Positions 24,759 to 33,810 of a stretch of 38,779 bases of DNA are shown in pieces. Origin of the DNA: Ignavibacteria bacterium (GTDB lineage Bacteria; Bacteroidota; Ignavibacteria; UBA10030); NCBI GenBank assembly GCA_016873755.1, contig VGWB01000011.1, positions 1-38,779 on the forward strand, read 5' to 3'. Made by a program: the position numbers and the translations under genes. How positions within the stretch are numbered: the first letter of the stretch is position 1; every line of letters begins with the position of its first letter. The notes under the pieces are model-generated. The model searched no databases, was not told where the DNA came from, and saw nothing but the letters and a program-made list of their open reading frames with translations.

Positions 24759-26036
24759 TTACGTTCCCGCGGAGTAATCAGTGAGATACTTGACCTGTTC
24801 CGGCGTCAGCCTGTCGATCTTCAGGCCCATCGTTCCGAGCTTCACGACTGCGATCTCTTGGTCCTGTTCAGCCGGGATGTCATAGACCTTGTTTTCTAAT
24901 CTCTTTCCCTTTTTGTACAACTCTGCGAGACGGAGCTGGGAGGTGAACTGGTTGGCGAATGACATGTCCATTACCTCCGAGGGATGCCCCTCGGCGGCAG
25001 CAAGATTGACCAGGCGGCCCTTCGCCAAAAGGTAGATGCGGCGGCCATCCTTCATCATATACTCCTCATTGTTCGCGCGCACTTCGCGTGCGCTTTTCTT
25101 AAGCTTGTCGAGGTCACGGATGTTGACTTCACAGTCGTAGTGACCAGTATTGCACACGATGGCGCCATCCTTCATTAACTTGAAATGGCGGCTTACGATC
25201 ACGTCTTTGACCCCGGTCGCAGTGACAAACACATCGCCGATCTTTGCAGCCTCATCCATCTGCATCACCCGGAACCCCTCGAGCGTTGCTTTCAGCGCAG
25301 CGGTCGCCTTCACCTCCGTTATGATGACGTTCGCGCCAAGTCCTTTCGCACGGATGGCAACGCCCCGTCCGCAGTGGCCAAAGCCGGCGACCACAACATT
25401 CTTGCCCGCGAACAGCACGCTGGTTGAGCGCAGAATACCGTCGACGGTTGACTGGCCAGTGCCGTAGACGTTGTCAAAATCCCATTTCGTTTCGGCGTCA
25501 TTGACCGCGATGATCGGGTATTTCAGCGCGCCATCGTGGGCCATTGCACGAAGGCGGTTGACACCAGTTGTGGTTTCCTCCGTTCCGCCGATGACGTTTG
25601 GAATCAGCTCCCGATGCTTGTTGTGGATGGTGAAGATCAGGTCGGCGCCGTCGTCGAGAGTGAGATTAGGTTTGAACCGGAGAGTCTCTTCGATGCACCA
25701 GTAGAACTCGTCAACATTCATCCCGTGCCACGCAAAAATGGAGATACCATCGTCGGCAAGCGCCGCAGCGACATCGTCTTGCGTGGAGAGCGGGTTGCAG
25801 CCGCTCCAGCTCACCTCGGCTCCCGCCTCGACAAACGTCTTGACAAGGACTGCGGTTTCTTTGGTGACATGCAGGCAGCCGGCAATCCTGAATCCTTTGA
25901 AGGGTTTCGTTTTGCGATATTTCTCTCGCAGCGCCATCAAGACCGGCATGCGAGATTCCGCCCACTCGATGCGGAGCCTTCCGGCGCCGGCGAGCGAGAG
26001 ATCTCGTACTTTGGAAATTCCTTTCTTCTCATCCAT
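24759..26036 (-). CDS. ahcY: S-adenosylhomocysteine hydrolase
   Basis: A 425-residue enzyme that splits S-adenosylhomocysteine to adenosine and homocysteine using bound NAD, in the cytosol. Substrate-domain motifs are AGCLHVTKETAVL, TEETTTGVNRL and the catalytic set NDAETKWDFDNVYG, which keeps the Asn, Lys, Asp and Asn of the active site. The NAD fold is VVVAGFGHCGRGVA; the histidine of GHYDCEVN is also present. The length and lack of the 40-residue insert match the shorter archaeal/thermophilic type. It follows metK by 50 bases, so synthesis of SAM and removal of its by-product are encoded together. The start has no strong ribosome site. Confidence 0.97.
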   Translation of the reverse strand: MDEKKGISKVRDLSLAGAGRLRIEWAESRMPVLMALREKYRKTKPFKGFRIAGCLHVTKETAVLVKTFVEAGAEVSWSGCNPLSTQDDVAAALADDGISIFAWHGMNVDEFYWCIEETLRFKPNLTLDDGADLIFTIHNKHRELIPNVIGGTEETTTGVNRLRAMAHDGALKYPIIAVNDAETKWDFDNVYGTGQSTVDGILRSTSVLFAGKNVVVAGFGHCGRGVAIRAKGLGANVIITEVKATAALKATLEGFRVMQMDEAAKIGDVFVTATGVKDVIVSRHFKLMKDGAIVCNTGHYDCEVNIRDLDKLKKSAREVRANNEEYMMKDGRRIYLLAKGRLVNLAAAEGHPSEVMDMSFANQFTSQLRLAELYKKGKRLENKVYDIPAEQDQEIAVVKLGTMGLKIDRLTPEQVKYLTDYSAGT

Positions 26037-26086
26037 AGGATTTGGGTTCCACGTTCAAGGTTTGAAGTTTCCAGTCGTACGTCTGT

Positions 26087-27229
26087 CTATCTCACCGCGC
26101 GCTGGAGCGTTTTCACCAGGTCAAGCTTCTCCCACGTGAATTCCTTTTCCTCGCGTCCGAAGTGTCCGAACGCTGCAGTCTGTCGAAAGATGGGCCGCAG
26201 AAGATCGAGCCGCTTGATGATACCGCGCGGGGTCATATCGACCTCTTTTCTGATCACCCTCTCGATTTCTTTGTCAGGAACGATACCGGTTCCGAACGTT
26301 TGAACGTTGATTGACACCGGCTCAGCGATGCCGATTGCGTATGCGACCTGAATCTGGCATTCCGTTGCGAAGCCGGCGGCGACGACGTTCTTCGCCAGGT
26401 GCCGTGTTGCGTATGCGCCGCTGCGGTCGACCTTCGTCGGGTCTTTGCCTGAAAAACAGCCGCCGCCGTGCGGTGCACGGCCTCCGTAGGTATCGACGAT
26501 GATCTTTCGACCGGTGAGGCCGCTGTCGCCGTGTGGACCACCGATTTCGAATCGCCCTGTGGGATTAACGAGGTAGCGGGTTTCCCTGTCAAGCAGCCGT
26601 TCGGGGATAACCTTCTTCACAACGTGCTCGATGATGTCCTCTCGAATCCGTTTCTGAGAGACATCCGGATCGTGTTGTGTTGAGATGAGAACCGTGTGTA
26701 TTCGCTTCACACGCCGGCCATCGTACTCCACAGTGACTTGCGTTTTCGCGTCAGGGCGAAGGTACGGCACGAGTTTCGAGTGGCGCTTGCGCACCTTGGC
26801 AAGACGGCGCGCCAGCTTGTGGGCGTACATGATCGGCATCGGCATTAGCTCGGGTGTCTCCGCGCACGCGTAACCGAACATCATTCCTTGGTCGCCGGCA
26901 CCGCCCGTGTCAACGCCGCGCGCGATGTCGGGTGACTGGGCATGGATTGCAGAAATGACGGAGCACGAATCTGCGTCGAACCGATATTCCGCCTTCGTGT
27001 ACCCAATGTTGCGGATGACATCGCGGACGATATCTTGAATTTCAATGTACCCTTTTGTGGTAATCTCGCCGCCGACAAATGCCAGGCCGGTAGTGACAAA
27101 CGTTTCACATGCGACGCGCGAGTGTTTGTCCTGCGCGAGCAAAGCGTCGAGAACAGCGTCGGAGATCTGATCGCAGATCTTGTCCGGATGTCCTTCAGAG
27201 ACAGATTCCGATGTGAAGAGGTACGTCAT
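26087..27229 (-). CDS. metK: S-adenosylmethionine synthetase
   Basis: A 380-residue methionine adenosyltransferase, making SAM from ATP and methionine. Conserved motifs: [19 protein letters not shown] (residues about 7-25), the first signature [12 protein letters not shown], the phosphate loop region [20 protein letters not shown] and the second signature [19 protein letters not shown]. All expected lysine, histidine and aspartate positions of the active site appear intact, and the length is typical. The ATG at 27229 is preceded by GGGAAACGT. It heads the metK-ahcY pair. The exported methyltransferases in this window would depend on SAM, but they are far away and probably unrelated in regulation. 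Confidence 0.97.
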   Translation of the reverse strand: MTYLFTSESVSEGHPDKICDQISDAVLDALLAQDKHSRVACETFVTTGLAFVGGEITTKGYIEIQDIVRDVIRNIGYTKAEYRFDADSCSVISAIHAQSPDIARGVDTGGAGDQGMMFGYACAETPELMPMPIMYAHKLARRLAKVRKRHSKLVPYLRPDAKTQVTVEYDGRRVKRIHTVLISTQHDPDVSQKRIREDIIEHVVKKVIPERLLDRETRYLVNPTGRFEIGGPHGDSGLTGRKIIVDTYGGRAPHGGGCFSGKDPTKVDRSGAYATRHLAKNVVAAGFATECQIQVAYAIGIAEPVSINVQTFGTGIVPDKEIERVIRKEVDMTPRGIIKRLDLLRPIFRQTAAFGHFGREEKEFTWEKLDLVKTLQRAVR

Positions 27230-27285
27230 ACGTTTCCCGATGGTCCCTCGTAATCAAGAGAACTGATGTTTGGACTCCATGTGCC

Positions 27286-28260
27286 TTAATAGAATTCGAG
27301 TTCTGATGCCTCCCCGATGTTGACACGCTTATACATGCCGCGGACAATCGCATTGTTCCCGACGATCGATTCTTCCAGCAACGCGTCTGTGACAGTCGAC
27401 CCCTCACTAATGATTGAATTGCGGATGATGGAGTTCTCGACGGTTGCACTCTCCGCGATGGTCGCATAGGGTCCGATCACCGAATGTTTCACAGCCGCCT
27501 TCGGTGAGATGAAGACTGGCGGTTGGACAACCACTTCGGCTCGCGAGACCGCGGTTGTCTGGTTCTCGAGGAGGTGGCGATTGGTCGCCAGCAGCGTTTC
27601 GGGCTTGCCGCAATCATACCAGCCTTCGACGGGGAACGGCGTCATCTTCTCTCCCCGGTCGAGCATCAGTTGCAGTGCGTCGGTGAGCTGGAATTCACCC
27701 TTCGTGCGGATGTTTTGCTTGATCAGGTCCTTCAGACATTCAATGAGCAGCTGAGGGCGCTTGATATAGTAGATGCCCACAATGGCCAGCCGGCTTGTAG
27801 GGTGTTCCGGTTTCTCGACCAGGCGTGTGATGAATCCCTCGGAGGTTTCCGCCACGCCAAAACGCTTCGGATTCTCAACCTCCTTCACCCCGAGAACCGT
27901 GTATTCGCTTTTCGCCGCAGTACCGAGGTCGACGTCAAAGACCGTGTCACCAAGAATGATGAGCACCGGATCGCGGGAGACCGTATGTCGGGAAAGATAA
28001 ATGGCATGACCGAGGCCTAATGGCTCTTCCTGCTCGACGAAATCGACTCTGATCGAGTAGTTGGCCAGAACATAGTCCTTGATCTTTTCGCCCAGATATC
28101 CGATGACGATCGTGGCCTCGTCAAAACCGTATTTGATGACCCGATCGAGAATATGGCCGATAATCGGCTTGCCGGCGACGTTCAGCAGGACCTTCGGAAG
28201 GGTGTACGTGTGAGGGCGCAACCGAGTGCCGACCCCTGCCACAGGAATGATTGCACGCAT
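27286..28260 (-). CDS. Sugar-phosphate nucleotidyltransferase with left-handed beta-helix
   Basis: A 324-residue nucleotidyltransferase. The N-terminal signature is GVGTRLRPHTYTLPKVLLNVAGKPI, followed by LGLGHAIYL and ILGDTVFDVDL, where the metal-binding aspartate sits. The segment EGWYDCGKPETLLATN (about 215-230) and the C-terminal hexapeptide repeats (VKHSVIGPYATIAESATVENSIIRNSII) are typical of long RmlA-like or GDP-mannose/UDP-glucose pyrophosphorylase relatives. It makes a nucleotide sugar from a sugar-1-phosphate, but which sugar and nucleotide cannot be told. The ATG at 28260 is preceded by GAGAGATTG. It is the first minus-strand gene beside the divergent region and lies 56 bases upstream of metK. 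Confidence 0.9.
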   Translation of the reverse strand: MRAIIPVAGVGTRLRPHTYTLPKVLLNVAGKPIIGHILDRVIKYGFDEATIVIGYLGEKIKDYVLANYSIRVDFVEQEEPLGLGHAIYLSRHTVSRDPVLIILGDTVFDVDLGTAAKSEYTVLGVKEVENPKRFGVAETSEGFITRLVEKPEHPTSRLAIVGIYYIKRPQLLIECLKDLIKQNIRTKGEFQLTDALQLMLDRGEKMTPFPVEGWYDCGKPETLLATNRHLLENQTTAVSRAEVVVQPPVFISPKAAVKHSVIGPYATIAESATVENSIIRNSIISEGSTVTDALLEESIVGNNAIVRGMYKRVNIGEASELEFY

Positions 28261-28302
28261 AACAATCTCTCATTCGGTCGTAACAAGTGCGCTCAAGATA
28301 GA

Positions 28303-28330
28303 AAAGTATTGTGACAAAACAAATAATCAA
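28303..28330 (-). promoter_or_regulatory. Candidate promoter of the minus-strand nucleotidyltransferase operon
   Basis: On the minus strand TTGATT (28330-28325), a 16-base spacer and TACTTT (28308-28303) lie about 45 bases before the ATG at 28260. TACTTTTC also fits the Bacteroidota-type TAnnTTT element. Prediction only. Confidence 0.3.
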
Positions 28331-28383
28331 AGCATCGATGCTTCTCGGTGCGAGACGCCTGCAACCCCTTCCTCTTCATTACC

Positions 28384-28412
28384 TTGATTCTCGGACGGCA
28401 TTTCAGTATTAT
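28384..28412 (+). promoter_or_regulatory. Candidate promoter of the plus-strand fni operon
   Basis: TTGATT (28384-28389), a 17-base spacer and TATTAT (28407-28412) form a good sigma-70-like pair. If used, transcription would begin near 28419, only some seven bases before the ATG at 28426, giving a very short leader. Prediction only. Confidence 0.35.
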
Positions 28413-28425
28413 GCTATTGAAGCCC

Positions 28426-29490
28426 ATGCAAACATCCTCTCGGAAGCAACAACATGTAGCGATCGCGCTGTCGAAGGATGTATCGTTCCGAAGCAAGACC
28501 GCGGGCTTTGAGCGCTGGGAATTCTTGCACAACGCGCTTCCCGAACTGAACTTCACGGACGTCGACCCGTCGGTTACGTTCCTGAAAAAGAAGCTGAAGC
28601 TCCCGCTGATCATCTCGAGCATGACGGGCGGATACAGCGATGCGAAGCGCATTAATCGGCTTCTAGCGCAGGCCTGTGAGTTGAAGGGGCTTGCGATGGG
28701 TGTGGGGAGCCAGCGGCAGGCGATCGAGGATGCAACGTATCATCAAACGTTCAGCATCGTCCGCAAAGTGGCTCCGAACATCCCGGTCTTCGGGAACATC
28801 GGCGGAGCAGAGGTCGCCAACCTGAATGATCTCTCAAAGATCAGACGGCTAGCTGATATCATTCGTGCAGATGCGTTTGCGGTTCACCTGAATCCCCTCC
28901 AAGAGTTTCTCCAACCGGAAGGAAACCCGGATTTTCGAGGAGTCCTGAACGGCATCGCGAAGCTCGTCAATGGACTTGGAATCCCGGTCATCATCAAGGA
29001 AATCGGCGCAGGAATCTCGATGACGGTTGCCAAGCGGTTGCTGGAAGCGGGCGTCCGGATCATCGATGTCGCCGGAGCCGGAGGAACCAGTTGGGCAGGG
29101 GTGGAGATCATACGGAGAAAAGAGGGGAGGAAGGACCGGAAAACCCGGAGGCCAGAAGCTGATACGTTTCCTGCGACGTTCTGGGACTGGGGCATTTCAA
29201 CCGTGGATGCGCTGCGACAGGTGTGCAGTCTCAAGATGGAACTCCCATCACTGACGGTTATTGCGTCGGGCGGAATTGCGGGCGGACTCGATATTGCGAA
29301 GTCGATTGCATTCGGGGCCGATGTTGCCGCGGCGGCCCGGCCAATGCTCAAGGCGCTCGATGGCGGCGGAATCGATGGCTTGCTCGCGACGATCGAAACA
29401 TGGGAGATGGAACTGAAAGGAGCCATGTTCCTCACCGGCTCTCGGACCATCTCTGAACTGCAACAACAACAGTTGGTGCTGAAGCCGTAG
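28426..29490 (+). CDS. fni: Type II isopentenyl-diphosphate delta-isomerase (FMN-dependent)
   Basis: A 354-residue enzyme interconverting isopentenyl and dimethylallyl diphosphate. Family motifs: RKQQHVAIAL, FLHNALPELNF, the FMN-contacting LIISSMTGG, GVGSQRQAIE, the substrate-side EGNPDFRG, DVAGAGGTSWAGVE and the C-terminal phosphate site ASGGIAGGLDIAKSIAFGAD. Length and order are typical. The start is uncertain: the ATG at 28426 begins the conserved part, and an in-frame ATG at 28411 overlaps the candidate -10 element. It opens a plus-strand operon with a prenyl synthase, so it feeds chain elongation directly. Confidence 0.95.
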   Translation: MQTSSRKQQHVAIALSKDVSFRSKTAGFERWEFLHNALPELNFTDVDPSVTFLKKKLKLPLIISSMTGGYSDAKRINRLLAQACELKGLAMGVGSQRQAIEDATYHQTFSIVRKVAPNIPVFGNIGGAEVANLNDLSKIRRLADIIRADAFAVHLNPLQEFLQPEGNPDFRGVLNGIAKLVNGLGIPVIIKEIGAGISMTVAKRLLEAGVRIIDVAGAGGTSWAGVEIIRRKEGRKDRKTRRPEADTFPATFWDWGISTVDALRQVCSLKMELPSLTVIASGGIAGGLDIAKSIAFGADVAAAARPMLKALDGGGIDGLLATIETWEMELKGAMFLTGSRTISELQQQQLVLKP

Positions 29491-29567
29491 TTGCTGATGC
29501 GGCATGGTTTCCGCTCGATCAAAGCGCAACGGTGGCGCATGGTGGTGTGCGGGGAGTCGATCAACGA

Positions 29568-30545
29568 ATGGATTACGAACGAACGTACGCCCGATACAAA
29601 GCGCTTGTTGACGATTACCTGAAGCTCTTTTGCAGGCAAACGAAGCCCCGTTCACTGTACGAGCCCTTGCGTTATGTCGTGGCAGGGGGCGGCAAACGCA
29701 TCCGTTCCGTTTTGGTGCTCTTGTCGTGTGAGGCTGTCGGAGGCTCAGTGCAGAGTGCCTTGCACGCCGCGGGTGGAATTGAGATCCTGCACAACTTCAC
29801 CCTTGTGCATGATGACATCATGGACAATGCCCGGTCGCGCCGCGGGCGTGCCACTGTGCATACCAAGTGGGACTCGAACGTTGCTATCCTCGTAGGGGAT
29901 GAATTGTTGGCATTGGCCTATCGTGCAGTACTACAAACGCAAAGCCCCAGGATTCAAGAAATCACGAAGGTCTTCACCCAGGGGGTCGTCGAAGTCTGCG
30001 AAGGGCAAGCGTACGACAAAGAGTTCGAGACTCGATCAGACGTCACAGTGAACGACTACATGCTGATGATCGAGAAGAAAACAGCAAAGATGGTTTCTGT
30101 TTCATCGGAGATTGGAGCACTCATCGGTGAGGGTACGAGGGCGTCTGTCTCGGCGTTGCGGCGGTACGGTGGATACGTTGGCCGGGCGTTTCAGATCCAG
30201 GATGATTTGCTCGATATCGTCGCTGACGAAGAGAAGTTCGGCAAAGCCGTTGGAGGAGACCTGGTGGAGGGTAAAAGGACGTTTCTTCTTCTTGAAGCCT
30301 TAAGACGCGCCAAGGGAGCTGACAAGGCGCTCCTCCAGGCCGTCGTTACAAACAAAGGAGCTCCTCGGCGGTTGATTGCTGAATATCGCCGCATCTACTA
30401 TGAGACGGGTGTCATCGACGCTGCCCTCCGTCGCGTCAAGCAGGACATTGCGCGGGCGAAGGAGGAACTCAATCACCTGCCGCCATCTGGTGCGCGAGCA
30501 ACGCTGGCGTGGTTTACCGATATGTTGCTGAACAGAACTTATTGA
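29568..30545 (+). CDS. Polyprenyl (geranylgeranyl/farnesyl-type) diphosphate synthase
   Basis: A 325-residue trans-prenyltransferase. The first Asp-rich motif is HDDIMDNA (Asp82, Asp83, Asp86) and the second QDDLLDI (Asp212, Asp213, Asp216); GGGKRIRSVL and EGQAYDKEFE are also conserved. Five residues before the first motif is a phenylalanine, and there is no two-residue insert in DDxxD. From family rules this suggests a short product such as C20 rather than a bacterial-type FPP synthase; the exact length is inference. The ATG at 29568 lies eleven bases after GGGGAG. It follows fni by 77 bases and precedes ptsH, so IPP supply and chain elongation are cotranscribed. Confidence 0.92.
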   Translation: MDYERTYARYKALVDDYLKLFCRQTKPRSLYEPLRYVVAGGGKRIRSVLVLLSCEAVGGSVQSALHAAGGIEILHNFTLVHDDIMDNARSRRGRATVHTKWDSNVAILVGDELLALAYRAVLQTQSPRIQEITKVFTQGVVEVCEGQAYDKEFETRSDVTVNDYMLMIEKKTAKMVSVSSEIGALIGEGTRASVSALRRYGGYVGRAFQIQDDLLDIVADEEKFGKAVGGDLVEGKRTFLLLEALRRAKGADKALLQAVVTNKGAPRRLIAEYRRIYYETGVIDAALRRVKQDIARAKEELNHLPPSGARATLAWFTDMLLNRTY

Positions 30546-30564
30546 GGGGAGAGTGTCGAGCTGC

Positions 30565-30831
30565 ATGATTCAACGCGAAGTAGTCGTTAAGAACAGAGCC
30601 GGCTTGCACACGCGTCCAGCAGCGTCGCTCGTCAAACTGGCGGCGAAATTCAAATCAGATTTCTTCATCGACAAGGACGGATTCGAAATCAACGGGAAGA
30701 GCATCATCGGTGTCATGACGCTCGCTGCCGAGCAGGGCTCGAAGCTGGCGCTGCGATTCACCGGTGAAGATGAGGAGCAGGCGGCGACGGCGGTGTGTGA
30801 ACTCATCGAAAGGGGATTTGACGAGGCGTGA
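30565..30831 (+). CDS. ptsH: PTS phosphocarrier protein HPr
   Basis: An 88-residue HPr. Starting from the ATG at 30565 the phosphorylated histidine falls at position 15 (NRAGLHTRPAAS) and the regulatory serine at 46 (INGKSIIGVM), exactly the canonical numbering, which supports this start over the GTG at 30553. It carries phosphate from Enzyme I to PTS targets. The retained Ser46 region could be a substrate of an HPr kinase, but none is in this window. It lies 19 bases after the prenyl synthase and 50 before ptsI. Confidence 0.96.
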   Translation: MIQREVVVKNRAGLHTRPAASLVKLAAKFKSDFFIDKDGFEINGKSIIGVMTLAAEQGSKLALRFTGEDEEQAATAVCELIERGFDEA

Positions 30832-30881
30832 GTGCGCCAGCGTTATTCCATGGACTATGTTTGCCCTTCGAGCAGTGACCA

Positions 30882-32648
30882 ATGAGTACTAAAGCTGACA
30901 GCGCAGCACGAGAAGAAGTTGTCCTGAAGGGAATTCCTGCGTCTCAGGGAATTGCCATTGGACCGGTGTTTCTGATTCACAAGATGGATCCGGTGATAGA
31001 GGAGCGCTCAATTCTGCCTGAGGAAGTCGGCCGCGAAATCTCCCGGTTGGAACAAGCAATCGCACGCTCGCACAAGGAGCTCCGGAAGATTCTGGATTTC
31101 GCCGAAAAGAAGCTGAGCGACGACAAAATCAAGATCTTCGAGGCACAGCTGATGATTCTGGAGGACTCCGTTCTGTTCGATTCTATCTACGGCCGGATCC
31201 GAAACGAGCTGAAGAACGCGGAGTTCGTCGTGCATGACGAGATCGGAAAGTATCACCGCGTCATGTTGGCGTCGAAGGATGAATACACCCGCGAGCGGGC
31301 ACACGATGTTGAAGATGTGCGGAACCGTATCCTGCGCAATCTTCAGGAGCAGAAACTGATCTCCCGCCTGGAAGGATCATCCGTCATTGTGTCTTACAAT
31401 CTGACTGCGGCCGACGCGCTCATTTTGAGCAGGAACGAGGTCCTTGGCTACGCGACAGATATCGGTGGCGTCACCTCGCATACGGCGTTGGTCTCCCGTG
31501 CGCTGAAAATCCCGGCGGTCGTCGGCCTTCGTAACGTTTCCCATGTGGTGCACGATGCGGACCGTGTGATACTCGACGGGTACGCGGGAAGGCTTATTCT
31601 CAATCCGTCGGCGGAAAGCATCAAGCGCTATGAGGCAAAGCGCGAGCGCTATCACGAATTTGAAGCTCGCCTCGCGGGGCTGCGCGATCTGCCGGCGGAG
31701 ACGCTGGACGGTCGACGCGTCGACCTATCGGCAAACGTAGAATTTGAGCAGGAACTGGAATTCATCAAGATCCAGGGGGCTGACGGGATCGGTTTGTACC
31801 GGTCGGAGTACCTCCTGGTTGGCAAAGAGGTGTTCCCTTCCGAAGAAGAGCAGTTCGAGCACTACAAGGTCCTGGCCGAGACCATGTATCCGAAGCGCGT
31901 CATCATCCGAACGTTCGACGTCGGCGGAGACAAGGTGATGATGGAACCCGTGCGAGAAGGCAATCCCTTCCTGGGATGGCGCGGCATCAGGGTCATGCTG
32001 GACAAGCCGGATATCTTCATCGAGCAGCTGCGCGCCATTCTACGGGCGAGTACGAAGAAGAACGTCTCCGTGATGTTCCCGATGATTTCCACCATAGAGG
32101 AAGTCCGCCACGCCAAGAAGTTCCTGGAGGAAGCAAAGCACCAGCTCCGTAATGAGGGGGTCCCATATGACCCGAGAATCAAGGTCGGCGTCATGATCGA
32201 AGTGCCGTCGGCGGCGGTGATGGCGGAGGACATGGCCGAGGAAGTCACCTTCTTGAGCGTCGGAACCAACGACCTTATCCAGTACTTGCTGGCGGTTGAC
32301 CGCGGAAACGACATCGTCTCAGATCTCTATCAGGAGTTTCATCCGGCCGTCATCCGCTTTCTGCGGCGCATCGTGGAGCGGGGCAAGAAGAAGAACGCAT
32401 GGGTCGGGATGTGCGGCGAAATGGCGGGTGATCCGCTGGCCACTATCCTGTTGCTCGGTCTTGGGCTGGATGAGTTCAGCGTCGTGCCGAATGTCCTGCC
32501 CGAGATCAAGAAGATCATTCGCTCCGTGAAGTACAAGGAAGCTCAGAGAATCACTAAGCGTGTGCTGACGATGCAAACCGCGGGCGAAGTGAGGACCTAT
32601 CTGAAGAAAGTGATGAAGAAGAAGTTCCCCGACATACCGATTGATTGA
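30882..32648 (+). CDS. ptsI: PTS Enzyme I (phosphoenolpyruvate-protein phosphotransferase)
   Basis: A 588-residue enzyme that takes phosphate from phosphoenolpyruvate and passes it to HPr. The N-terminal part has GIPASQGIAIGPVFLI and the active histidine His200 in GGVTSHTALVSRALKIPAVVG. The PEP-binding barrel has LYRSEYLL, RTFDVGGDK, FLGWRGIR and the catalytic cysteine in GMCGEMAGDP, and FLSVGTNDLIQY is intact. No GAF domain precedes it, so it is the sugar-type rather than the nitrogen-type enzyme. With ptsH it forms the general PTS pair, yet no Enzyme II gene is present here, so a regulatory phosphorelay is possible. Confidence 0.97.
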   Translation: MSTKADSAAREEVVLKGIPASQGIAIGPVFLIHKMDPVIEERSILPEEVGREISRLEQAIARSHKELRKILDFAEKKLSDDKIKIFEAQLMILEDSVLFDSIYGRIRNELKNAEFVVHDEIGKYHRVMLASKDEYTRERAHDVEDVRNRILRNLQEQKLISRLEGSSVIVSYNLTAADALILSRNEVLGYATDIGGVTSHTALVSRALKIPAVVGLRNVSHVVHDADRVILDGYAGRLILNPSAESIKRYEAKRERYHEFEARLAGLRDLPAETLDGRRVDLSANVEFEQELEFIKIQGADGIGLYRSEYLLVGKEVFPSEEEQFEHYKVLAETMYPKRVIIRTFDVGGDKVMMEPVREGNPFLGWRGIRVMLDKPDIFIEQLRAILRASTKKNVSVMFPMISTIEEVRHAKKFLEEAKHQLRNEGVPYDPRIKVGVMIEVPSAAVMAEDMAEEVTFLSVGTNDLIQYLLAVDRGNDIVSDLYQEFHPAVIRFLRRIVERGKKKNAWVGMCGEMAGDPLATILLLGLGLDEFSVVPNVLPEIKKIIRSVKYKEAQRITKRVLTMQTAGEVRTYLKKVMKKKFPDIPID

Positions 32649-32658
32649 GCATTGAAGA

Positions 32659-33726
32659 TTGTTAGCCGAGAGCCACGTGACCGTCGACGACATCAAAGAG
32701 ATAGACCAATCGGGGATGTACTCCGTACTGGTCGATTTCCACGCGCAGGTGGAAGATGCGGTGCGCATCGGCAAATCGACACCCGTCAAATTGAACGTCA
32801 AGGGCATCGACACTATCGTTCTTACAGGCATGGGTGGATCAGCGATGGGGGGCGACTTGCTCCGCGCCTTTCTATCTGACAAGATGACGATCCCGTTTCT
32901 TGTTAACCGCCATTACGATCTGCCTGCGTTCGTCAACCGAGACACCCTCGTCATCGTTTCAAGTTATTCTGGTAACACTGAGGAGACGATTGCCGCTCAC
33001 CGGGACGCCATCAAACGGAAGGCGCGCGTTCTGTGTCTCGCCTCAGGAGGAAGGACGGAAGCTCTGGCGAAGGAGCACAGGCAGCAGCTTGTGAAGATCC
33101 CCGCCGGTTTTCAACCACGTGCGGCGTTAGGGTACCTCTTCTTCCCGCTTCTCATGGTGCTCTCCCGGCTCGGGATCGTCCGGCCTCGCCCGGCCGGAAT
33201 TCGTGAGACGATCCGGCTCTTGAAGGCGAAGTCGCTTGTCTACGGCGACGTCGCGTCGGATGATAATCTACCGCTTCAGCTTGCCCACCGACTGCAGGGG
33301 AAACTGCCTGTCATCTATTCTCCGACTGGATACTTCGACGCGATCGGTATGCGATGGAGGGGGCAGATCTGCGAAAACGCCAAGAAGCTCGCCTTTAGCC
33401 ACGTCCTTCCTGAAATGAGTCATAATGAGCTGGTCGGATGGAAGATCGGTGCCGAGCTGATGCGGCAGATGGAGGTAATCTACTTGAGGGATAAAGGAGT
33501 CCATCAGCGCATAGCTCTGCGGGAAGATATCACCAGGGAGATCATCGCTCGCTACGCGTCGCACGTCACCGACGTATGGAGCGACGGTCACTCTTTGCTT
33601 GCAAGAAAGTTTTCCTTGATCTATTTTGGTGATTGGGTAAGCTTCTACCTTGCCATCCTCAACAAAGAAGATCCCACCCCTGTGGCGGTGATTCAGCAGT
33701 TGAAGGGGGAACTGGCGAAAGTGTGA
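32659..33726 (+). CDS. Bifunctional phosphoglucose/phosphomannose isomerase
   Basis: A 355-residue SIS-fold isomerase of the family that interconverts fructose-6-phosphate with glucose-6-phosphate and mannose-6-phosphate. First SIS motif: TGMGGSAMGGDLL; phosphate-binding SSYSGNTEET; the catalytic region CENAKKLAFSHVLPEMSHNELVGW; and a C-terminal helix with DWVSFYLAILNKEDPTPV. The start is a TTG at 32659, ten bases after ptsI, or the GTG at 32677 behind GAGAG; the latter has the better ribosome site. Its place after ptsI suggests that sugar-phosphate flow and the phosphorelay are coordinated. It is the only hexose-phosphate isomerase in the window. Confidence 0.9.
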   Translation: MLAESHVTVDDIKEIDQSGMYSVLVDFHAQVEDAVRIGKSTPVKLNVKGIDTIVLTGMGGSAMGGDLLRAFLSDKMTIPFLVNRHYDLPAFVNRDTLVIVSSYSGNTEETIAAHRDAIKRKARVLCLASGGRTEALAKEHRQQLVKIPAGFQPRAALGYLFFPLLMVLSRLGIVRPRPAGIRETIRLLKAKSLVYGDVASDDNLPLQLAHRLQGKLPVIYSPTGYFDAIGMRWRGQICENAKKLAFSHVLPEMSHNELVGWKIGAELMRQMEVIYLRDKGVHQRIALREDITREIIARYASHVTDVWSDGHSLLARKFSLIYFGDWVSFYLAILNKEDPTPVAVIQQLKGELAKV

Positions 33727-33810
33727 TCGTTGCTCAATCCGGATTTCAGGTCCCGGGTGAGACCGCCGGCACGTTGTTTTCCGACGTGCAATTGTGGAGT
33801 GGAAGCTGAC

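Noticed and set aside
27230-27285. SAM riboswitch upstream of metK
   Set aside because: The gap is only 56 bases, too short for a known SAM riboswitch, and no conserved core is seen.
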